From Photorhabdus sp. CRCIA-P01 (GTDB lineage Bacteria; Pseudomonadota; Gammaproteobacteria; Enterobacterales; Enterobacteriaceae), in NCBI RefSeq assembly GCF_003545805.1, contig NZ_NMQR01000009.1, positions 62,001-126,000 on the forward strand: a stretch of 64,000 nucleotides of DNA, in the 5' to 3' direction. Positions 28,955 to 39,895 of the stretch are shown here, one piece after another. Within the stretch, counting starts at the first letter, position 1. Every line of letters starts with the position of its first letter. Below the pieces are notes generated by a model. It made no database searches and had not been told where the DNA came from. It worked only from the letters and a program-made list of their open reading frames with translations. The position numbers and the translations under genes were made by a program.

Positions 28955-30523
28955 ATGTTTGATATTGTCGAACTGTCACGATTACAGTTTGCCTTAACCG
29001 CGATGTATCACTTCCTATTCGTTCCGCTAACGCTTGGTATGGCGTTTCTGCTGGCGATCATGGAAACGGTATATGTGCTCTCCGGTAAACAAATTTATAA
29101 AGATATGACAAAATTCTGGGGCAAGTTATTTGGTATTAACTTTGCTCTGGGGGTTGCAACAGGGTTGACCATGGAGTTCCAGTTCGGGACTAACTGGTCA
29201 TACTTTTCTCACTACGTCGGTGACATTTTCGGCGCGCCTCTGGCGATCGAAGGTCTGATGGCGTTCTTCCTAGAGTCCACATTCGTAGGCTTGTTTTTCT
29301 TCGGTTGGGATCGTCTCAGTAAAAAACAGCACTTGGCGGTAACCTGGCTGGTTGCTTTAGGCTCTAACTTCTCTGCACTTTGGATTCTGGTTGCTAATGG
29401 TTGGATGCAAAACCCGATTGCTTCTGATTTCAACTTTGAAACCATGCGTATGGAGATGGTAAGTTTTGCTGAACTGGTACTGAACCCGGTTGCTCAGGTG
29501 AAATTTGTTCATACCGTTGCAGCGGGCTATGTGACAGGGGCGATCTTCGTTCTTGGCGTCAGCTCTTACTACCTGCTTAAAGGTCGTGATATTCCATTTG
29601 CTAAACGTTCATTTGCGATTGCTTCAAGTTTTGGTATCGCGGCTGTGCTGTCTGTTATTGTGTTGGGTGATGAATCTGGTTACGAAATGGGCGATGTACA
29701 GAAAACTAAGCTGGCCGCCATCGAAGCTGAATGGGAAACCCAGCCACCGCCGGCAGCTTTTACACTGATAGGTATCCCAGATCAGGATAAAATGGAAAAC
29801 AAATATGCCATTCAGATCCCTTATCTTATGGGGCTGATTGCTACCCGTTCTGTTGATACTCCGGTTATTGGTCTGCGCGATCTGATGGACCAGCATGAGC
29901 AGCGTATTCGTAATGGTATAAAGGCTTATCATCTGTTGGAAGAATTGCGTGCAGGTAACACAGACCCAACTGTTCGTACCGCATTCAATGAAAATAAACA
30001 AGATCTGGGTTATGGCATGTTGCTGAAACGTTATACCAGCAAAGTGACTGATGCCAGTGAAGAACAGATCAAAGCAGCCGCAAAAGATTCTATTCCTCGT
30101 GTTGCACCACTCTATTTTGCATTCCGTATCATGGTTGCAGCAGGTTTCCTGATGTTACTGTTGATCGGTCTGGCGTTTTGGAGTGTTATCCGTGGCCGCA
30201 TTGGTAAACAAAAATGGTTACTACGTGCAGCACTGTACAGTATTCCATTGCCGTGGATTGCCATAGAATCAGGCTGGTTTGTGGCGGAATATGGTCGTCA
30301 ACCGTGGGCAATTGGTGAAGTTCTGCCAACTGCGGTGGCGAGTTCAAATTTAGCCGCCGGCGATATCTTGTTCTCTATGGCGCTGATTTGTGGCCTTTAT
30401 ACCTTGTTCCTGATTGCGGAAATGTTTTTGATGTTCAAATTTGCCCGCCTTGGCCCAAGTAGCCTGAAAACGGGTCGTTACCATTTTGAACAGAAAACAA
30501 CTTTAGCACCTGAAGCTCAGTAA
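28955..30523 (+). CDS. cydA: Cytochrome bd-I ubiquinol oxidase subunit I
   Basis: CydA (522 residues) is the haem- and quinol-binding subunit of the high-affinity terminal oxidase in the inner membrane. Haem ligand His19 ([14 protein letters not shown]), His near 186 (FVHTVAAGY) and Met in FRIMVAAG are present. The Q loop ([17 protein letters not shown]) and [12 protein letters not shown] are intact. A ribosome site (AAGGAG) precedes the ATG. It forms an operon with cydB, cydX and ybgE. Confidence 0.98.
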   Translation: MFDIVELSRLQFALTAMYHFLFVPLTLGMAFLLAIMETVYVLSGKQIYKDMTKFWGKLFGINFALGVATGLTMEFQFGTNWSYFSHYVGDIFGAPLAIEGLMAFFLESTFVGLFFFGWDRLSKKQHLAVTWLVALGSNFSALWILVANGWMQNPIASDFNFETMRMEMVSFAELVLNPVAQVKFVHTVAAGYVTGAIFVLGVSSYYLLKGRDIPFAKRSFAIASSFGIAAVLSVIVLGDESGYEMGDVQKTKLAAIEAEWETQPPPAAFTLIGIPDQDKMENKYAIQIPYLMGLIATRSVDTPVIGLRDLMDQHEQRIRNGIKAYHLLEELRAGNTDPTVRTAFNENKQDLGYGMLLKRYTSKVTDASEEQIKAAAKDSIPRVAPLYFAFRIMVAAGFLMLLLIGLAFWSVIRGRIGKQKWLLRAALYSIPLPWIAIESGWFVAEYGRQPWAIGEVLPTAVASSNLAAGDILFSMALICGLYTLFLIAEMFLMFKFARLGPSSLKTGRYHFEQKTTLAPEAQ

Positions 30524-30537
30524 ACAGGAGTCCACTT

Positions 30538-31677
30538 ATGTTTGATTATGAAGTACTACGGTTTATATGGTGGCTGCTGATTGGTGTGTTGCTAATCGGT
30601 TTCGCGGTAACTGATGGTTTTGACATGGGCGTGGGTGTCCTGTTACGCATCATTGGTAAAAACGATACTGAGCGTCGCATCATGATTAACTCAGTGGCGC
30701 CACACTGGGATGGTAACCAGGTTTGGCTGATCACCGCTGGTGGCGCATTGTTCGCAGCATGGCCGACGGTTTATGCCGCCGCGTTTTCTGGCTTTTATGT
30801 TGCCATGATCCTGGTGTTATCCGCGTTGTTTTTCCGTCCGGTGGGTTTTGACTACCGTTCCAAACTGGAAAGCCGTAAGTGGCGCAACATGTGGGATTGG
30901 GGGATATTTGTCGGTAGTTTTGTTCCGCCATTAGTTATCGGTGTCGCATTCGGTAATCTGTTACAAGGGGTGCCGTTCAACGTTGATTCTCAACTACGCC
31001 TGTTCTATAGCGGTTCGTTCTTCGGATTGCTAAATCCATACGGTTTATTGGCGGGTGTGATCAGCCTGATGATGATTGTGACTCAGGGGGCAACTTATCT
31101 GCAAATGCGTACTACCGGTGAACTGCGTCTGCGTTCCCGTGGCGCAACTTATCTCTGTGCGTTGGTGACAATGGTTGCTTTCCTGCTGGCGGGTGTATGG
31201 CTGATTTATGGTATTGATGGCTATATTGTGACTGGCGGCTTGGATACCATGGGGCAGTCTAACCCATTGCATAAAGAAGTTGCTCATCAGGCGGGCGCCT
31301 GGATGACCAATTTTAATCACTATCCGTGGTTGTGGGCGTTACCGACACTGGGTGTTGTTTCTCCTCTGCTGACGATATTGATGACCGGTATGAATCGGGC
31401 AGGATGGGCATTTCTGTTCTCTTCACTGACTATTGCTTGCATCATTCTGACCTGCGGTGTGACGATGTTCCCATTTGTTATGCCTTCAATCACTAATCCT
31501 AATGTCAGCCTGACGATGTGGGATGCGACTTCAAGCCTGATGACGTTGCGCGTCATGTTTGTGGTTGCACTGATTTTTGTCCCAATCATTCTGGGATACA
31601 CCATTTGGTGTTACTACAAAATGTTTGGGCGTTTGGACAAAAGCTTTATTGAAGATAACAAACATTCACTGTACTAA
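30538..31677 (+). CDS. cydB: Cytochrome bd-I ubiquinol oxidase subunit II
   Basis: CydB (379 residues) is the second membrane subunit of cytochrome bd, with about nine hydrophobic helices. The stretches VTDGFDMGVGVLL and NSVAPHWDGNQVWLITAGGA are family hallmarks. It starts 14 nt after cydA behind ACAGGAG. Length equals the E. coli protein. Confidence 0.98.
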   Translation: MFDYEVLRFIWWLLIGVLLIGFAVTDGFDMGVGVLLRIIGKNDTERRIMINSVAPHWDGNQVWLITAGGALFAAWPTVYAAAFSGFYVAMILVLSALFFRPVGFDYRSKLESRKWRNMWDWGIFVGSFVPPLVIGVAFGNLLQGVPFNVDSQLRLFYSGSFFGLLNPYGLLAGVISLMMIVTQGATYLQMRTTGELRLRSRGATYLCALVTMVAFLLAGVWLIYGIDGYIVTGGLDTMGQSNPLHKEVAHQAGAWMTNFNHYPWLWALPTLGVVSPLLTILMTGMNRAGWAFLFSSLTIACIILTCGVTMFPFVMPSITNPNVSLTMWDATSSLMTLRVMFVVALIFVPIILGYTIWCYYKMFGRLDKSFIEDNKHSLY

Positions 31678-31689
31678 GGAGCACAGAGC

Positions 31690-31806
31690 ATGTGGTATTT
31701 TGCTTGGATTCTCGGAACGCTCTTGGCGTGTAGTTTCGCTATAATCGCTGCCTTAGCACTTGAGCATAATGAAGCGGAAAAAACCGCTGAAAATAGTGAG
31801 AAATAA
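31690..31806 (+). CDS. cydX: Cytochrome bd small subunit CydX (38 aa)
   Basis: This short ORF encodes MWYFAWILGTLLACSFAIIA followed by a charged tail (ALEHNEAEKTAENSEK). The WYF.WilG.llA pattern and the place between cydB and ybgE identify CydX, a one-helix subunit needed for stable, active bd oxidase. Its TAA overlaps the ybgE ATG by 1 nt. A ribosome site (AAGGAG) lies upstream. Confidence 0.93.
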   Translation: MWYFAWILGTLLACSFAIIAALALEHNEAEKTAENSEK

Positions 31807-32096
31807 TGTTGATAGATAAATGCTATCGGCTAATGGATAAGGGCCCTGTTCGGGGCCTTATCCTTATTATGGCATTAGTGTTTGCTGCTTGTGTATTCTG
31901 GGACCCTGCTCGTTTTGCGGCTAATACCAGTTCATTGCAGATTTGGCAAAGTATTTTGCTAATATGGTCTGTATGTACAGGCGTGACTTTTGGGGTGGGT
32001 TTTCAGCCAAGAAATATTGTTTGGCGTATCTTTTTTTCTCCTCTGCCGGCATTCTTGATTGTGATTTGGGGTTTGTATCATTTCTTTGTGCGTTAA
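31806..32096 (+). CDS. ybgE: YbgE, cyd operon protein
   Basis: This 96-residue membrane protein of the YbgE family is always found with cydABX in enterobacteria. Three hydrophobic segments are visible, including GLILIMALVFAACVFWDP and FLIVIWGLYHFFVR. Start and stop of neighbouring genes overlap (ATAATG), pointing to co-translation. Its role in bd oxidase biogenesis is assumed, not shown. Confidence 0.9.
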   Translation: MLIDKCYRLMDKGPVRGLILIMALVFAACVFWDPARFAANTSSLQIWQSILLIWSVCTGVTFGVGFQPRNIVWRIFFSPLPAFLIVIWGLYHFFVR

Positions 32097-32208
32097 TTTT
32101 GCATGCTATGGGGCTTTTAACCCATAAATTTTTTATTTGCACATTATTCCAAAGCCTCATTGTCTTGAGTATAGTGGCAGCGTTAATTCGCCTTATGTAG
32201 GATTGAAA

Positions 32209-33305
<1,097 letters not shown>

Positions 33306-33319
33306 TAAGGGGGGAAGCT

Positions 33320-33745
33320 ATGGCACGCACTCGTAGTCGCAAGCGTGAGCTGAAATCCGAAATCAATATCGTTCCCTTACTGGACGTATTGTTGGTTCTG
33401 TTGCTGATTTTTATGGCAACAGCCCCGATTATCACTCAGAGCGTAGAAGTTGATCTGCCGGATGCGGTAGATTCTAAAACGGTTTCCAACTCCGACAATC
33501 CACCGGTAATCGTGGAGGTTTCAGGTGTTGGTCAGTACACCATGATAATTAACCATGAACGATTGGAATTATTGCCTGAGCCGCAGATTATTGCGGAAGC
33601 GCAGGCACGAATAAAAGAGAATCCAAAAACTGTTTTCTTGATTGGTGGTTCGAAGGAAGTGCCTTACGATGAGATTATTAAGGCACTCAACATGCTGCAT
33701 CAGGCAGGTGTGAAATCCGTTGGTTTAATGACTCAGGCTATCTGA
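33320..33745 (+). CDS. tolR: Tol-Pal system protein TolR
   Basis: TolR (141 residues) has one N-terminal membrane helix (NIVPLLDVLLVLLLIFMAT) carrying the critical Asp in PLLDV, and a periplasmic domain. It partners TolQ in proton-motive-force use. A ribosome site (AGGGGGGAAG) precedes the ATG. Confidence 0.97.
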   Translation: MARTRSRKRELKSEINIVPLLDVLLVLLLIFMATAPIITQSVEVDLPDAVDSKTVSNSDNPPVIVEVSGVGQYTMIINHERLELLPEPQIIAEAQARIKENPKTVFLIGGSKEVPYDEIIKALNMLHQAGVKSVGLMTQAI

Positions 33746-33790
33746 GTTTAGCCGGCAGTTGCTGTTATTTGAAAATCTTGGATATCGAGC

Positions 33791-34861
33791 GTGGGAAAGA
33801 CAAACGGGCAAAACAATAAATTAAATCGCGCTGTTATCGTTTCGGTTGTGTTGCATATTATTTTGATTGGGTTACTTATTTGGGGGTCCCTGACACGAAA
33901 AACTGAGATGGGTGGCGGTGGTCAGGATGGTTCTGTTATTGATGCTGTTATGGTCGATCCGAATGTGGTAGTACAACAGTACAATCAACACCAGCAACAG
34001 CAAGCTGACGCTAAACGTGCAGAACAGTTACGTAACAAGAAAGCGGAGCAGCAAGCAGCCGAATTGAGAGAAAAACAGGCTGAAGAGCAGGAACGTTTAA
34101 AAGCGGTGGAAGAAGAGCGAATTAAAGTGCAACAGGCTGCGGAAGAACAGAAAAAGCAAGCCGAGGAAGCCGCGAAAAAGGCCCGTGAAGAGCAAAAATT
34201 GGCAGAAGAAGCGGCAGCTAAAGCCAAAGCTGAAAAAGAAAGATTGATTAGAGAGCAGGCTGAGGCACAGAAAAAAGCAGAAGCCGAAGCTAAAAAAGAA
34301 GCTGAAGCCTCTGCTGCTAAACAAAAGGCCACAGAAGAAGCGAAAGCTAAAGCGGAGGCTGAAGCAAAAGCCAAGGCTAAAGCTGAATTGGATGCTAAAG
34401 CCAAAGCGGAAGCAGATGCAAAAGCTAAAGCCAAGGCCGAAGCTGATGCCAAGAAAAAAGCTGCTGCACAAGCGGCCAAACAGGAAAATGAAGTTGATGA
34501 TTTACTCGGTGGTTTAACCTCTAATGCACCAAAACAGCAGGGAGGGGCTTCTGCCGCCGGTAAAGGTGGTGGTAAGAAAAGTGGAGCTTCAAATGCCGAT
34601 ATTAATAACTATCTAGGGCAGATCCAGATAGCGATACAGAATAAGTTTTACGATGCGGACATGTATCGTGGACGTACCTGTATATTACGGATTAAACTTG
34701 CTCCTGATGGCTTGTTAATTGATGTAAAACCAGAAGGGGGCGATCAGGCGTTGTGTCAGGCTGCGGTAGCGGCGGCTAAACAAGCGAAAATACCGAAGCC
34801 ACCAAGCAAGGAGGTTTACGAAGTGTTTAAAAATGCTCCACTTGATTTCAAACCACAATAA
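33791..34861 (+). CDS. tolA: Tol-Pal system protein TolA
   Basis: TolA (356 residues) spans the periplasm linking TolQR to TolB/Pal. It has one membrane helix (residues ~12-34), a long Lys/Ala/Glu-rich helical domain II (about residues 65-235, coded by repetitive GCTAAAGCC-type codons) and a globular C-terminal domain (NDLLGGL-type linker, then INNYLGQIQIAIQNKFYD and CILRIKLAPDG). GTG is the start. It is shorter than E. coli TolA (421) owing to a shorter domain II. Confidence 0.96.
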   Translation: MGKTNGQNNKLNRAVIVSVVLHIILIGLLIWGSLTRKTEMGGGGQDGSVIDAVMVDPNVVVQQYNQHQQQQADAKRAEQLRNKKAEQQAAELREKQAEEQERLKAVEEERIKVQQAAEEQKKQAEEAAKKAREEQKLAEEAAAKAKAEKERLIREQAEAQKKAEAEAKKEAEASAAKQKATEEAKAKAEAEAKAKAKAELDAKAKAEADAKAKAKAEADAKKKAAAQAAKQENEVDDLLGGLTSNAPKQQGGASAAGKGGGKKSGASNADINNYLGQIQIAIQNKFYDADMYRGRTCILRIKLAPDGLLIDVKPEGGDQALCQAAVAAAKQAKIPKPPSKEVYEVFKNAPLDFKPQ

Positions 34862-34989
34862 AATTGTTATTGAGAAGTTATTAATAACAAACAAAACCAT
34901 TCAATGTTATTAAGCTATCTAGTTTTGTTTGTTGACGTTTGTTAATATTCTGCGAATTATTGCGTTCCATCGTGATAAGGGAGAGATTA

Positions 34990-36282
34990 ATGAGGCAGGC
35001 TTTTAAAGTAGTGTTAGGCATTTTAATGTTGTGGGCCACAGTTGTTCACGCAGAAGTTCGTATTGAGATCACCCAAGGCGTCGATTCTGCACGTCCTATT
35101 GGTGTTGTGCCATTTAAATGGACTGGCGCGGGCAATGCACCTGAAGAGATAGGGGCGATTGTTGGGGCCGATCTTCGCAACAGTGGTAAATTTAACCCTA
35201 TTGATATCAGCCGTATGCCACAGCAACCAACGACGGCATCTGAGGTGACACCTGCTGCGTGGTCGGCGTTGGGGATTGATGCTGTTGTTGTTGGGCAGAT
35301 TCAACCTAGTGCGGATGGTGGTTTTTTAATCTCTTATCAGTTGGTTGATACTTCGAGTGCTCCGGGCACGGTACTTGCTCAGGATCAGTTTAAAGTGACC
35401 AAACAGTGGTTGCGTTATGCTGCACATACAGCCAGTGATCAAGTATTTGAAAAACTGACGGGCATCAAAGGCGCATTCCGTACTCGTCTGGCTTATATTG
35501 TCAAAACCAATGGCGGTAAGTATCCATATGAACTGCGTGTATCTGATTACGATGGTTACAACCAGTTCACTGTTCACCGTTCGCCAGAACCGTTGATGTC
35601 ACCGGCATGGTCTTCTGATGGCGCCAAACTGGCTTATGTGACTTTTGAGAGTGGCCGTTCTGCTTTGGTTATTCAAACCTTGGCGAGTGGTGAAGTACGT
35701 CAGGTTGCTTCTTTCCCGCGTCATAATGGTGCACCTGCATTTTCCCCTGATGGCAGCAAATTGGCATTTGCTCTATCTAAATCGGGTAGTTTGAATCTTT
35801 ACGTGATGGATTTGGGTTCAGCTCAGATTCGTCAGGTTACAGATGGCCGCAGTAATAATACTGAGCCAAGTTGGATGCCAGATAACCAGACTTTGGTTTA
35901 TACCTCTGATCAGGGTGGCCGTCCACAGTTATACAAAATCGATATTAATGGCGGTGCTCCGCAACGTCTCACTTGGGAAGGCACACAAAACCAGGATGCT
36001 GATGTAAGCGCAGATGGTAATTTTGTGGTGATGGTCAGCTCAGAGAGTGGGAAGCAGCACATTGCTAAACAAGATCTGGCAACGGGAGCCGTTCAAACTT
36101 TGACGGATACGTTCCTGGATGAAACGCCGAGTATCGCACCTAACGGCACTATGGTGATTTATAGCTCCACCCAAGGGTTGGGGACTGTATTGCAGCTAGT
36201 TTCGACTGACGGGCGTTTCAAAGCGCGTCTTCCGGCAACCGATGGACAGGTAAAATTTCCTGCCTGGTCGCCGTATCTGTGA
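34990..36282 (+). CDS. tolB: Tol-Pal system beta-propeller protein TolB
   Basis: TolB (430 residues) is periplasmic, with signal peptide [21 protein letters not shown]. An N-terminal domain precedes a six-bladed propeller with repeated SPDGSKLAF-, [11 protein letters not shown] and [16 protein letters not shown] blades. The ATG at 34990 is preceded by AAGGGAGAG. An ATG at 34939 would spoil the signal peptide. It binds Pal and TolA and supports outer-membrane constriction. Confidence 0.97.
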   Translation: MRQAFKVVLGILMLWATVVHAEVRIEITQGVDSARPIGVVPFKWTGAGNAPEEIGAIVGADLRNSGKFNPIDISRMPQQPTTASEVTPAAWSALGIDAVVVGQIQPSADGGFLISYQLVDTSSAPGTVLAQDQFKVTKQWLRYAAHTASDQVFEKLTGIKGAFRTRLAYIVKTNGGKYPYELRVSDYDGYNQFTVHRSPEPLMSPAWSSDGAKLAYVTFESGRSALVIQTLASGEVRQVASFPRHNGAPAFSPDGSKLAFALSKSGSLNLYVMDLGSAQIRQVTDGRSNNTEPSWMPDNQTLVYTSDQGGRPQLYKIDINGGAPQRLTWEGTQNQDADVSADGNFVVMVSSESGKQHIAKQDLATGAVQTLTDTFLDETPSIAPNGTMVIYSSTQGLGTVLQLVSTDGRFKARLPATDGQVKFPAWSPYL

Positions 36283-36324
36283 TGCATAATAATATGTATG
36301 GCAAATTTTAAAAGGATCAAAGAG

Positions 36325-36825
36325 ATGCAACTGAACAAAGTGCTAAAAGGGCTGATGTTAGCTTTACCCGTTATGGCCGTAGCAGCGTGTAGTTCTAACA
36401 AGAATGCTGATAACGATCAGACTGGTGTAGGCACTGTTAATGAAACTAATGCGGGTCTATCAGCAGAGGAATTAGCTCGTCAGCAAATGCAAGAGCTACA
36501 AAACAATAACATCGTATATTTTGGTTTTGACAAATACGACATCAACTCAGATTTTACTCAGCTGTTAGACGCTCACGCAGCATTCCTGCGCAGCAACCCA
36601 TCTTACAAAGTTGTTGTGGAAGGTCATGCTGACGAACGTGGTACTCCTGAGTACAACATCGCATTAGGTGAACGCCGTGCTAATGCAGTGAAAATGTACC
36701 TGCAAGGCAAAGGTGTTTCCGGTGAGCAAATCTCTATCGTCTCTTACGGTAAAGAGAAACCAGCTGTACTGGGTCACGACGAAACAGCCTATGCTAAAAA
36801 CCGTCGCGCAGTATTGGCATACTAA
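36325..36825 (+). CDS. pal: Peptidoglycan-associated lipoprotein Pal
   Basis: Pal (166 residues) starts [20 protein letters not shown] followed by AC, with the lipidated Cys22. The C-terminal OmpA-like domain has the meso-DAP-binding segment [20 protein letters not shown]. It anchors the outer membrane to peptidoglycan. An ATG at 36298 was rejected because it places nine residues before the signal. Confidence 0.97.
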   Translation: MQLNKVLKGLMLALPVMAVAACSSNKNADNDQTGVGTVNETNAGLSAEELARQQMQELQNNNIVYFGFDKYDINSDFTQLLDAHAAFLRSNPSYKVVVEGHADERGTPEYNIALGERRANAVKMYLQGKGVSGEQISIVSYGKEKPAVLGHDETAYAKNRRAVLAY

Positions 36826-36834
36826 GAGTAGTTC

Positions 36835-37602
36835 ATGAACAGTAACTTCAGACATCATTTTTTGGGTCTGTCGTTATTGGTTGGCGTAGCGGTTCCTTGG
36901 GCCGCTATTGCCCAAGCGCCAATCAGTAATGTCGGATCGGGTTCCACCGATGAGCGCCTTACCCAATTAGAGCGTATTTCCAATGCTCACAGTCAGCTAT
37001 TAACTCAGCTCCAGCAACAACTAGCTGATTCTCAACGTGATATTGACATGCTTCGAGGGCAGATTCAGGAAAACCAATATCAGCTCAATCAGATTATAGA
37101 ACGGCAGAAGGATATTTATCAGCAACTGGAAGGGGCTACCAGTTCTGAGGGGAGTAAACCTACTGCAAATACCCCTTCTTCAACGGCAAATAATAGTGGC
37201 AATCAAACATTATCATCTGTCGGCATGGGTAGTGAGAAAGGTGATTATGACGCGGCTGTTCATTTGGCAGTGAATACCAAAGAGTATGATAAAGCGATTG
37301 TGGCCTTTCAGAATTTCGTGAAGAGTTACCCAAAATCGAGTTACATGCCTAATGCTAATTACTGGTTAGGGCAACTTCATTATAACAAGGGTAAGAAAGA
37401 CGAAGCCGCTTATTACTTTGCTACGGTAGTAAAAGAGTATCCTAAGTCGCAGAAGAGTGGTGAATCGCTTTATAAAGTTGGTTTAATTATGCAAGACAAG
37501 GGACAAAAGGATAAAGCGAGATCGGTTTATCAACAGGTCATGAAACAATACCCTGGTTCGAATGCAGCTAAACTGGCGGAGAAAAAGCTTTCTACGCTGT
37601 AA
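36835..37602 (+). CDS. cpoB: Cell division coordinator CpoB
   Basis: CpoB (YbgF, 255 residues) has a signal peptide ending AIAQA, a coiled coil (about residues 40-95, rich in Gln), a low-complexity linker and a TPR domain (YDAAVHLAVNTKEYDKAI, YWLGQLHYNKGKKDEA). It links Tol-Pal with PBP1B in septal cell-wall synthesis in E. coli. It follows pal after 9 nt. Confidence 0.95.
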   Translation: MNSNFRHHFLGLSLLVGVAVPWAAIAQAPISNVGSGSTDERLTQLERISNAHSQLLTQLQQQLADSQRDIDMLRGQIQENQYQLNQIIERQKDIYQQLEGATSSEGSKPTANTPSSTANNSGNQTLSSVGMGSEKGDYDAAVHLAVNTKEYDKAIVAFQNFVKSYPKSSYMPNANYWLGQLHYNKGKKDEAAYYFATVVKEYPKSQKSGESLYKVGLIMQDKGQKDKARSVYQQVMKQYPGSNAAKLAEKKLSTL

Positions 37603-37749
37603 TTATTGGCCCCGGAAGGGCGTAGTAATACATTTTCGGGGTTAATCGAGTGCTTAGTAAGCATTTAAACGTAATTTTTAAAAATAATTATTGCGTGGCG
37701 CGGAGAAATCAGTAATATATGCCGCCGTTGCCGAGATAAGTCACAAGAT

Positions 37750-37825
37750 GGGTCGTTAGCTCAGTCGGTAGAGCAGTTGACTTTTAATCAATTGGTCGCA
37801 GGTTCGAATCCTGCACGACCCACCA
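37750..37825 (+). tRNA. tRNA-Lys (TTT), copy 1
   Basis: This complete 76-nt cloverleaf has acceptor GGGTCGT/ACGACCC, D stem GCTC/GAGC, anticodon loop CTTTTAA (anticodon TTT), T arm GCAGG-TTCGAAT-CCTGC and an encoded CCA end. It follows cpoB, as in E. coli. It is the first of three units with a 111-bp period. Confidence 0.97.
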
Positions 37826-37860
37826 TCTTGAAGCTTCATTCAAAACAAATCCCCCTAGAT

Positions 37861-37936
37861 GGGTCGTTAGCTCAGTCGGTAGAGTAGTTGACTTTTAATC
37901 AATTGGTCGCAGGTTCGAATCCTGCACGACCCACCA
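37861..37936 (+). tRNA. tRNA-Lys (TTT), copy 2
   Basis: It is identical to copy 1 except for C to T at the D-stem end (GAGT instead of GAGC), which replaces the G10-C25 pair with G-U. All other stems and the CCA end are intact, so it is probably functional. Confidence 0.93.
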
Positions 37937-37971
37937 TCTTAAAGCTTCATTCAAAACCAATTCCTCCAGAT

Positions 37972-38111
37972 GGATCGTTAGCTCAGTCGGTAGAGCCGTT
38001 GATTTTTAATCAATTGATTGCAGGTTCGAGCCGAGCGAAGCGAGACAACAGCGCGTGAGCGCTGGCCCGAAGGGCGAGGCCGTGGGCCGAGTCATCCTGC
38101 ACGACCCACCA
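37972..38111 (+). pseudogene. Third tRNA-Lys unit interrupted in the T loop
   Basis: This unit would be a 76-nt tRNA-Lys (anticodon TTT kept) but is split after T-loop position 58 (TTCGA) by 64 nt, with the rest (AT-CCTGC-ACGACCC-ACCA) resuming at 38094. It also has an A3-C70 acceptor mismatch, T32 and an altered variable loop. T-stem halves GCAGG/CCTGC and the CCA end are intact. It is probably non-functional; excision would be needed for a normal tRNA. Confidence 0.8.
38030..38093 (+). repeat. 64-nt GC-rich palindromic insert in tRNA-Lys copy 3
   Basis: The insert contrasts sharply with its AT-rich surroundings. It contains the hairpin CAGCGC-GTGA-GCGCTG (GNRA-type loop), GCCC-GAA-GGGC, and GCCGAG near both ends. 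It has the character of a small mobile palindromic element. No other copy is seen in the window. Confidence 0.7.
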
Positions 38112-38334
38112 TCTTAAAGCTTCATTCAAAACCAACGAATATACATTACGGAATAAACAGGTTTTCCCTGATCGCCTAAGTGTCGGCTGGATGCTTTTGA
38201 AATCAATGGAGCTGACGTCCAATAGGACGGGCTCCATGATAAACAAACGCCATAAAGTCTCTAAGATAGTTTCTGTTCAGTTCACTTTATTGGCTATTAT
38301 CACCGTATAGCGTTTTTAATATTAAGTTGAAAAT

Positions 38335-39525
38335 TTAAATCACTTTATGTGGACCAAAACATTCATAGTGAATAAATTGTTTATCAATTCCCATATCCAA
38401 TAACTGTTTCGCTACATATTGCATAAAGGGGACTGGGCCACAGAAATAGAAATGCATTCCTTCTGTTTTCAACGCCTCATTCAGAACCGTCAGATCCATA
38501 AAACCTTTGTGTTGATAATGAATACCTTGTTGATCTTTATCTTTTGGTTCACGATACCAAATTGTGCTAGCAAAATTCGGCATTGCCTGCGCAATCGCTG
38601 CGACTTCATTGCTAAACGCGTGATGGCCGCCGTGTTCCGCCGCATGTAACCAATTAATCTGGCTATTATGGTTTTGCTGGTGGAGGTGATGCAACATGCT
38701 CATCATGGGAGTCAGGCCAACCCCCGCTGAAATCAGAGTAACCGGCGTGTCTGGCTTAATATCGAGGAAAAAATCGCCGCGCGGGGCGGCCAGCCAAACG
38801 GTATCACCTTGTTGCAGCTTATCGTGCATATGGTTGGAAACGATTCCTTGTGGTTCACGTTTAATCGCAATCCGGTAGCTGGAGCCGTTTGGTGCTGCCG
38901 TCAGTGAATATTGGCGAATTTCTCGGTTAGCAAAACTATCATCTTGCAGATAGATACTGAGATACTGACCAGGTTTGTAATCCATCACTTTCCCGCCATC
39001 TTGTGGTACAAATTCAAAGCTGCAAATGACATCACTTTTTAGCTCTTTCCGGCTGATACGGAATGGACGCAAACCACGCCAGCCGCCGTCTGTTGATTCA
39101 CCACTATGATAGATTTGCTCTTCACGATTGATAAAAACATCAGCGAGCACACCATAAGCTTTTCCCCAAGCGTCCAGAATTTCATTTCCCGGCTGGAACA
39201 TTTCATCCAACGTTGCCAACAGGTGAGTACCGACAATCTGATAGTGCTCTGGTTGAATATTCAGACTAGCGTGTTTATGCGCGATTTTTTCCACTGCGGG
39301 TAGTAGTACCTCTAAGTTATCAATATTGGCTGCATAGGCGCAGATCGCATTGAACAAGGCTTCACGCTGATCACCATTAAGTTGATGGCTCATATTAAAG
39401 GTGTTTTTCAACTCAGGATTATGTTTAAACATCCGCTCATAGAAATGTGCTGTCAGTTTTGGACCAGTAGCAGAAAGTAGTGGAATAGTTGATTTGACAG
39501 TTGCAATAGTTTGGCTATCCAGCAT
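38335..39525 (-). CDS. hmp: Flavohaemoprotein (nitric oxide dioxygenase)
   Basis: Hmp (396 residues) converts NO to nitrate using O2 and NADH. An N-terminal globin domain (residues ~1-138, including [14 protein letters not shown] with the proximal His) is followed by FAD-binding ([11 protein letters not shown]) and NAD-binding parts ([28 protein letters not shown]). Length equals E. coli Hmp. It is divergent from glyA, with an NsrR-like site in its promoter. Confidence 0.97.
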   Translation of the reverse strand: MLDSQTIATVKSTIPLLSATGPKLTAHFYERMFKHNPELKNTFNMSHQLNGDQREALFNAICAYAANIDNLEVLLPAVEKIAHKHASLNIQPEHYQIVGTHLLATLDEMFQPGNEILDAWGKAYGVLADVFINREEQIYHSGESTDGGWRGLRPFRISRKELKSDVICSFEFVPQDGGKVMDYKPGQYLSIYLQDDSFANREIRQYSLTAAPNGSSYRIAIKREPQGIVSNHMHDKLQQGDTVWLAAPRGDFFLDIKPDTPVTLISAGVGLTPMMSMLHHLHQQNHNSQINWLHAAEHGGHHAFSNEVAAIAQAMPNFASTIWYREPKDKDQQGIHYQHKGFMDLTVLNEALKTEGMHFYFCGPVPFMQYVAKQLLDMGIDKQFIHYECFGPHKVI

Positions 39526-39895
39526 GGTGAAACTCCTGAATTTCTTTCAAGTGGGTAACGAAAGTTATAACATGTAATTTAAATGAAACTTATACTCTTT
39601 TGGAGACTTTGTAAATATAGCGTGTGGTCTTTATGGCGAAAAAAATATTCATAAAAGATATTTACACTAAGGAAATGGCTACTTTAGGTCATAAATTCCG
39701 ACAAAAGAGGAAAAATGCAGCGTAATTTTCATTACACTATTTAGAACCGATACCTTGCTTGTAATGGATATGCAATCGTTTGCGTAAAATATTTTGTCAA
39801 GACTATCTCATTCGGTGAAAAGGGTTTACACTGTGTGCCATTCGGCCCTTTGGGGGTGTTGTTTGAAGAGAAGTTAGCTGAGTCAGGAGAACCCA
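39526..39895. other. hmp/glyA divergent promoter region
   Basis: This 370-bp space between divergent genes carries an NsrR-like operator at 39569-39591 near hmp. The glyA side is AT-rich with a ribosome site (CAGGAG) before the ATG. In E. coli MetR sites regulate both genes; none can be asserted here. Confidence 0.6.
39569..39591. promoter_or_regulatory. NsrR-like operator upstream of hmp
   Basis: AACATGTAATT-T-AAATGAAACTT aligns with the NsrR consensus (AAGATGYATTT-N-AAATRCATCTT) at about 18 of 22 positions. It lies 44 bp before the hmp start, where repression by the NO sensor NsrR would be expected. Confidence 0.65.

Noticed and set aside
33985..34479. Long antisense ORF rich in Ala/Ser/Phe opposite tolA
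   Set aside because: It is a frame shadow of the repetitive Lys/Ala/Glu codons of TolA domain II.
38030..38093. Group I intron in tRNA-Lys
   Set aside because: It is only 64 nt long and lies in the T loop, far too short and misplaced for a bacterial group I intron.
37750..38111. CRISPR array
   Set aside because: The repeated 111-bp units are tRNA-Lys genes with similar spacers. No CRISPR repeats or cas genes occur in the window.
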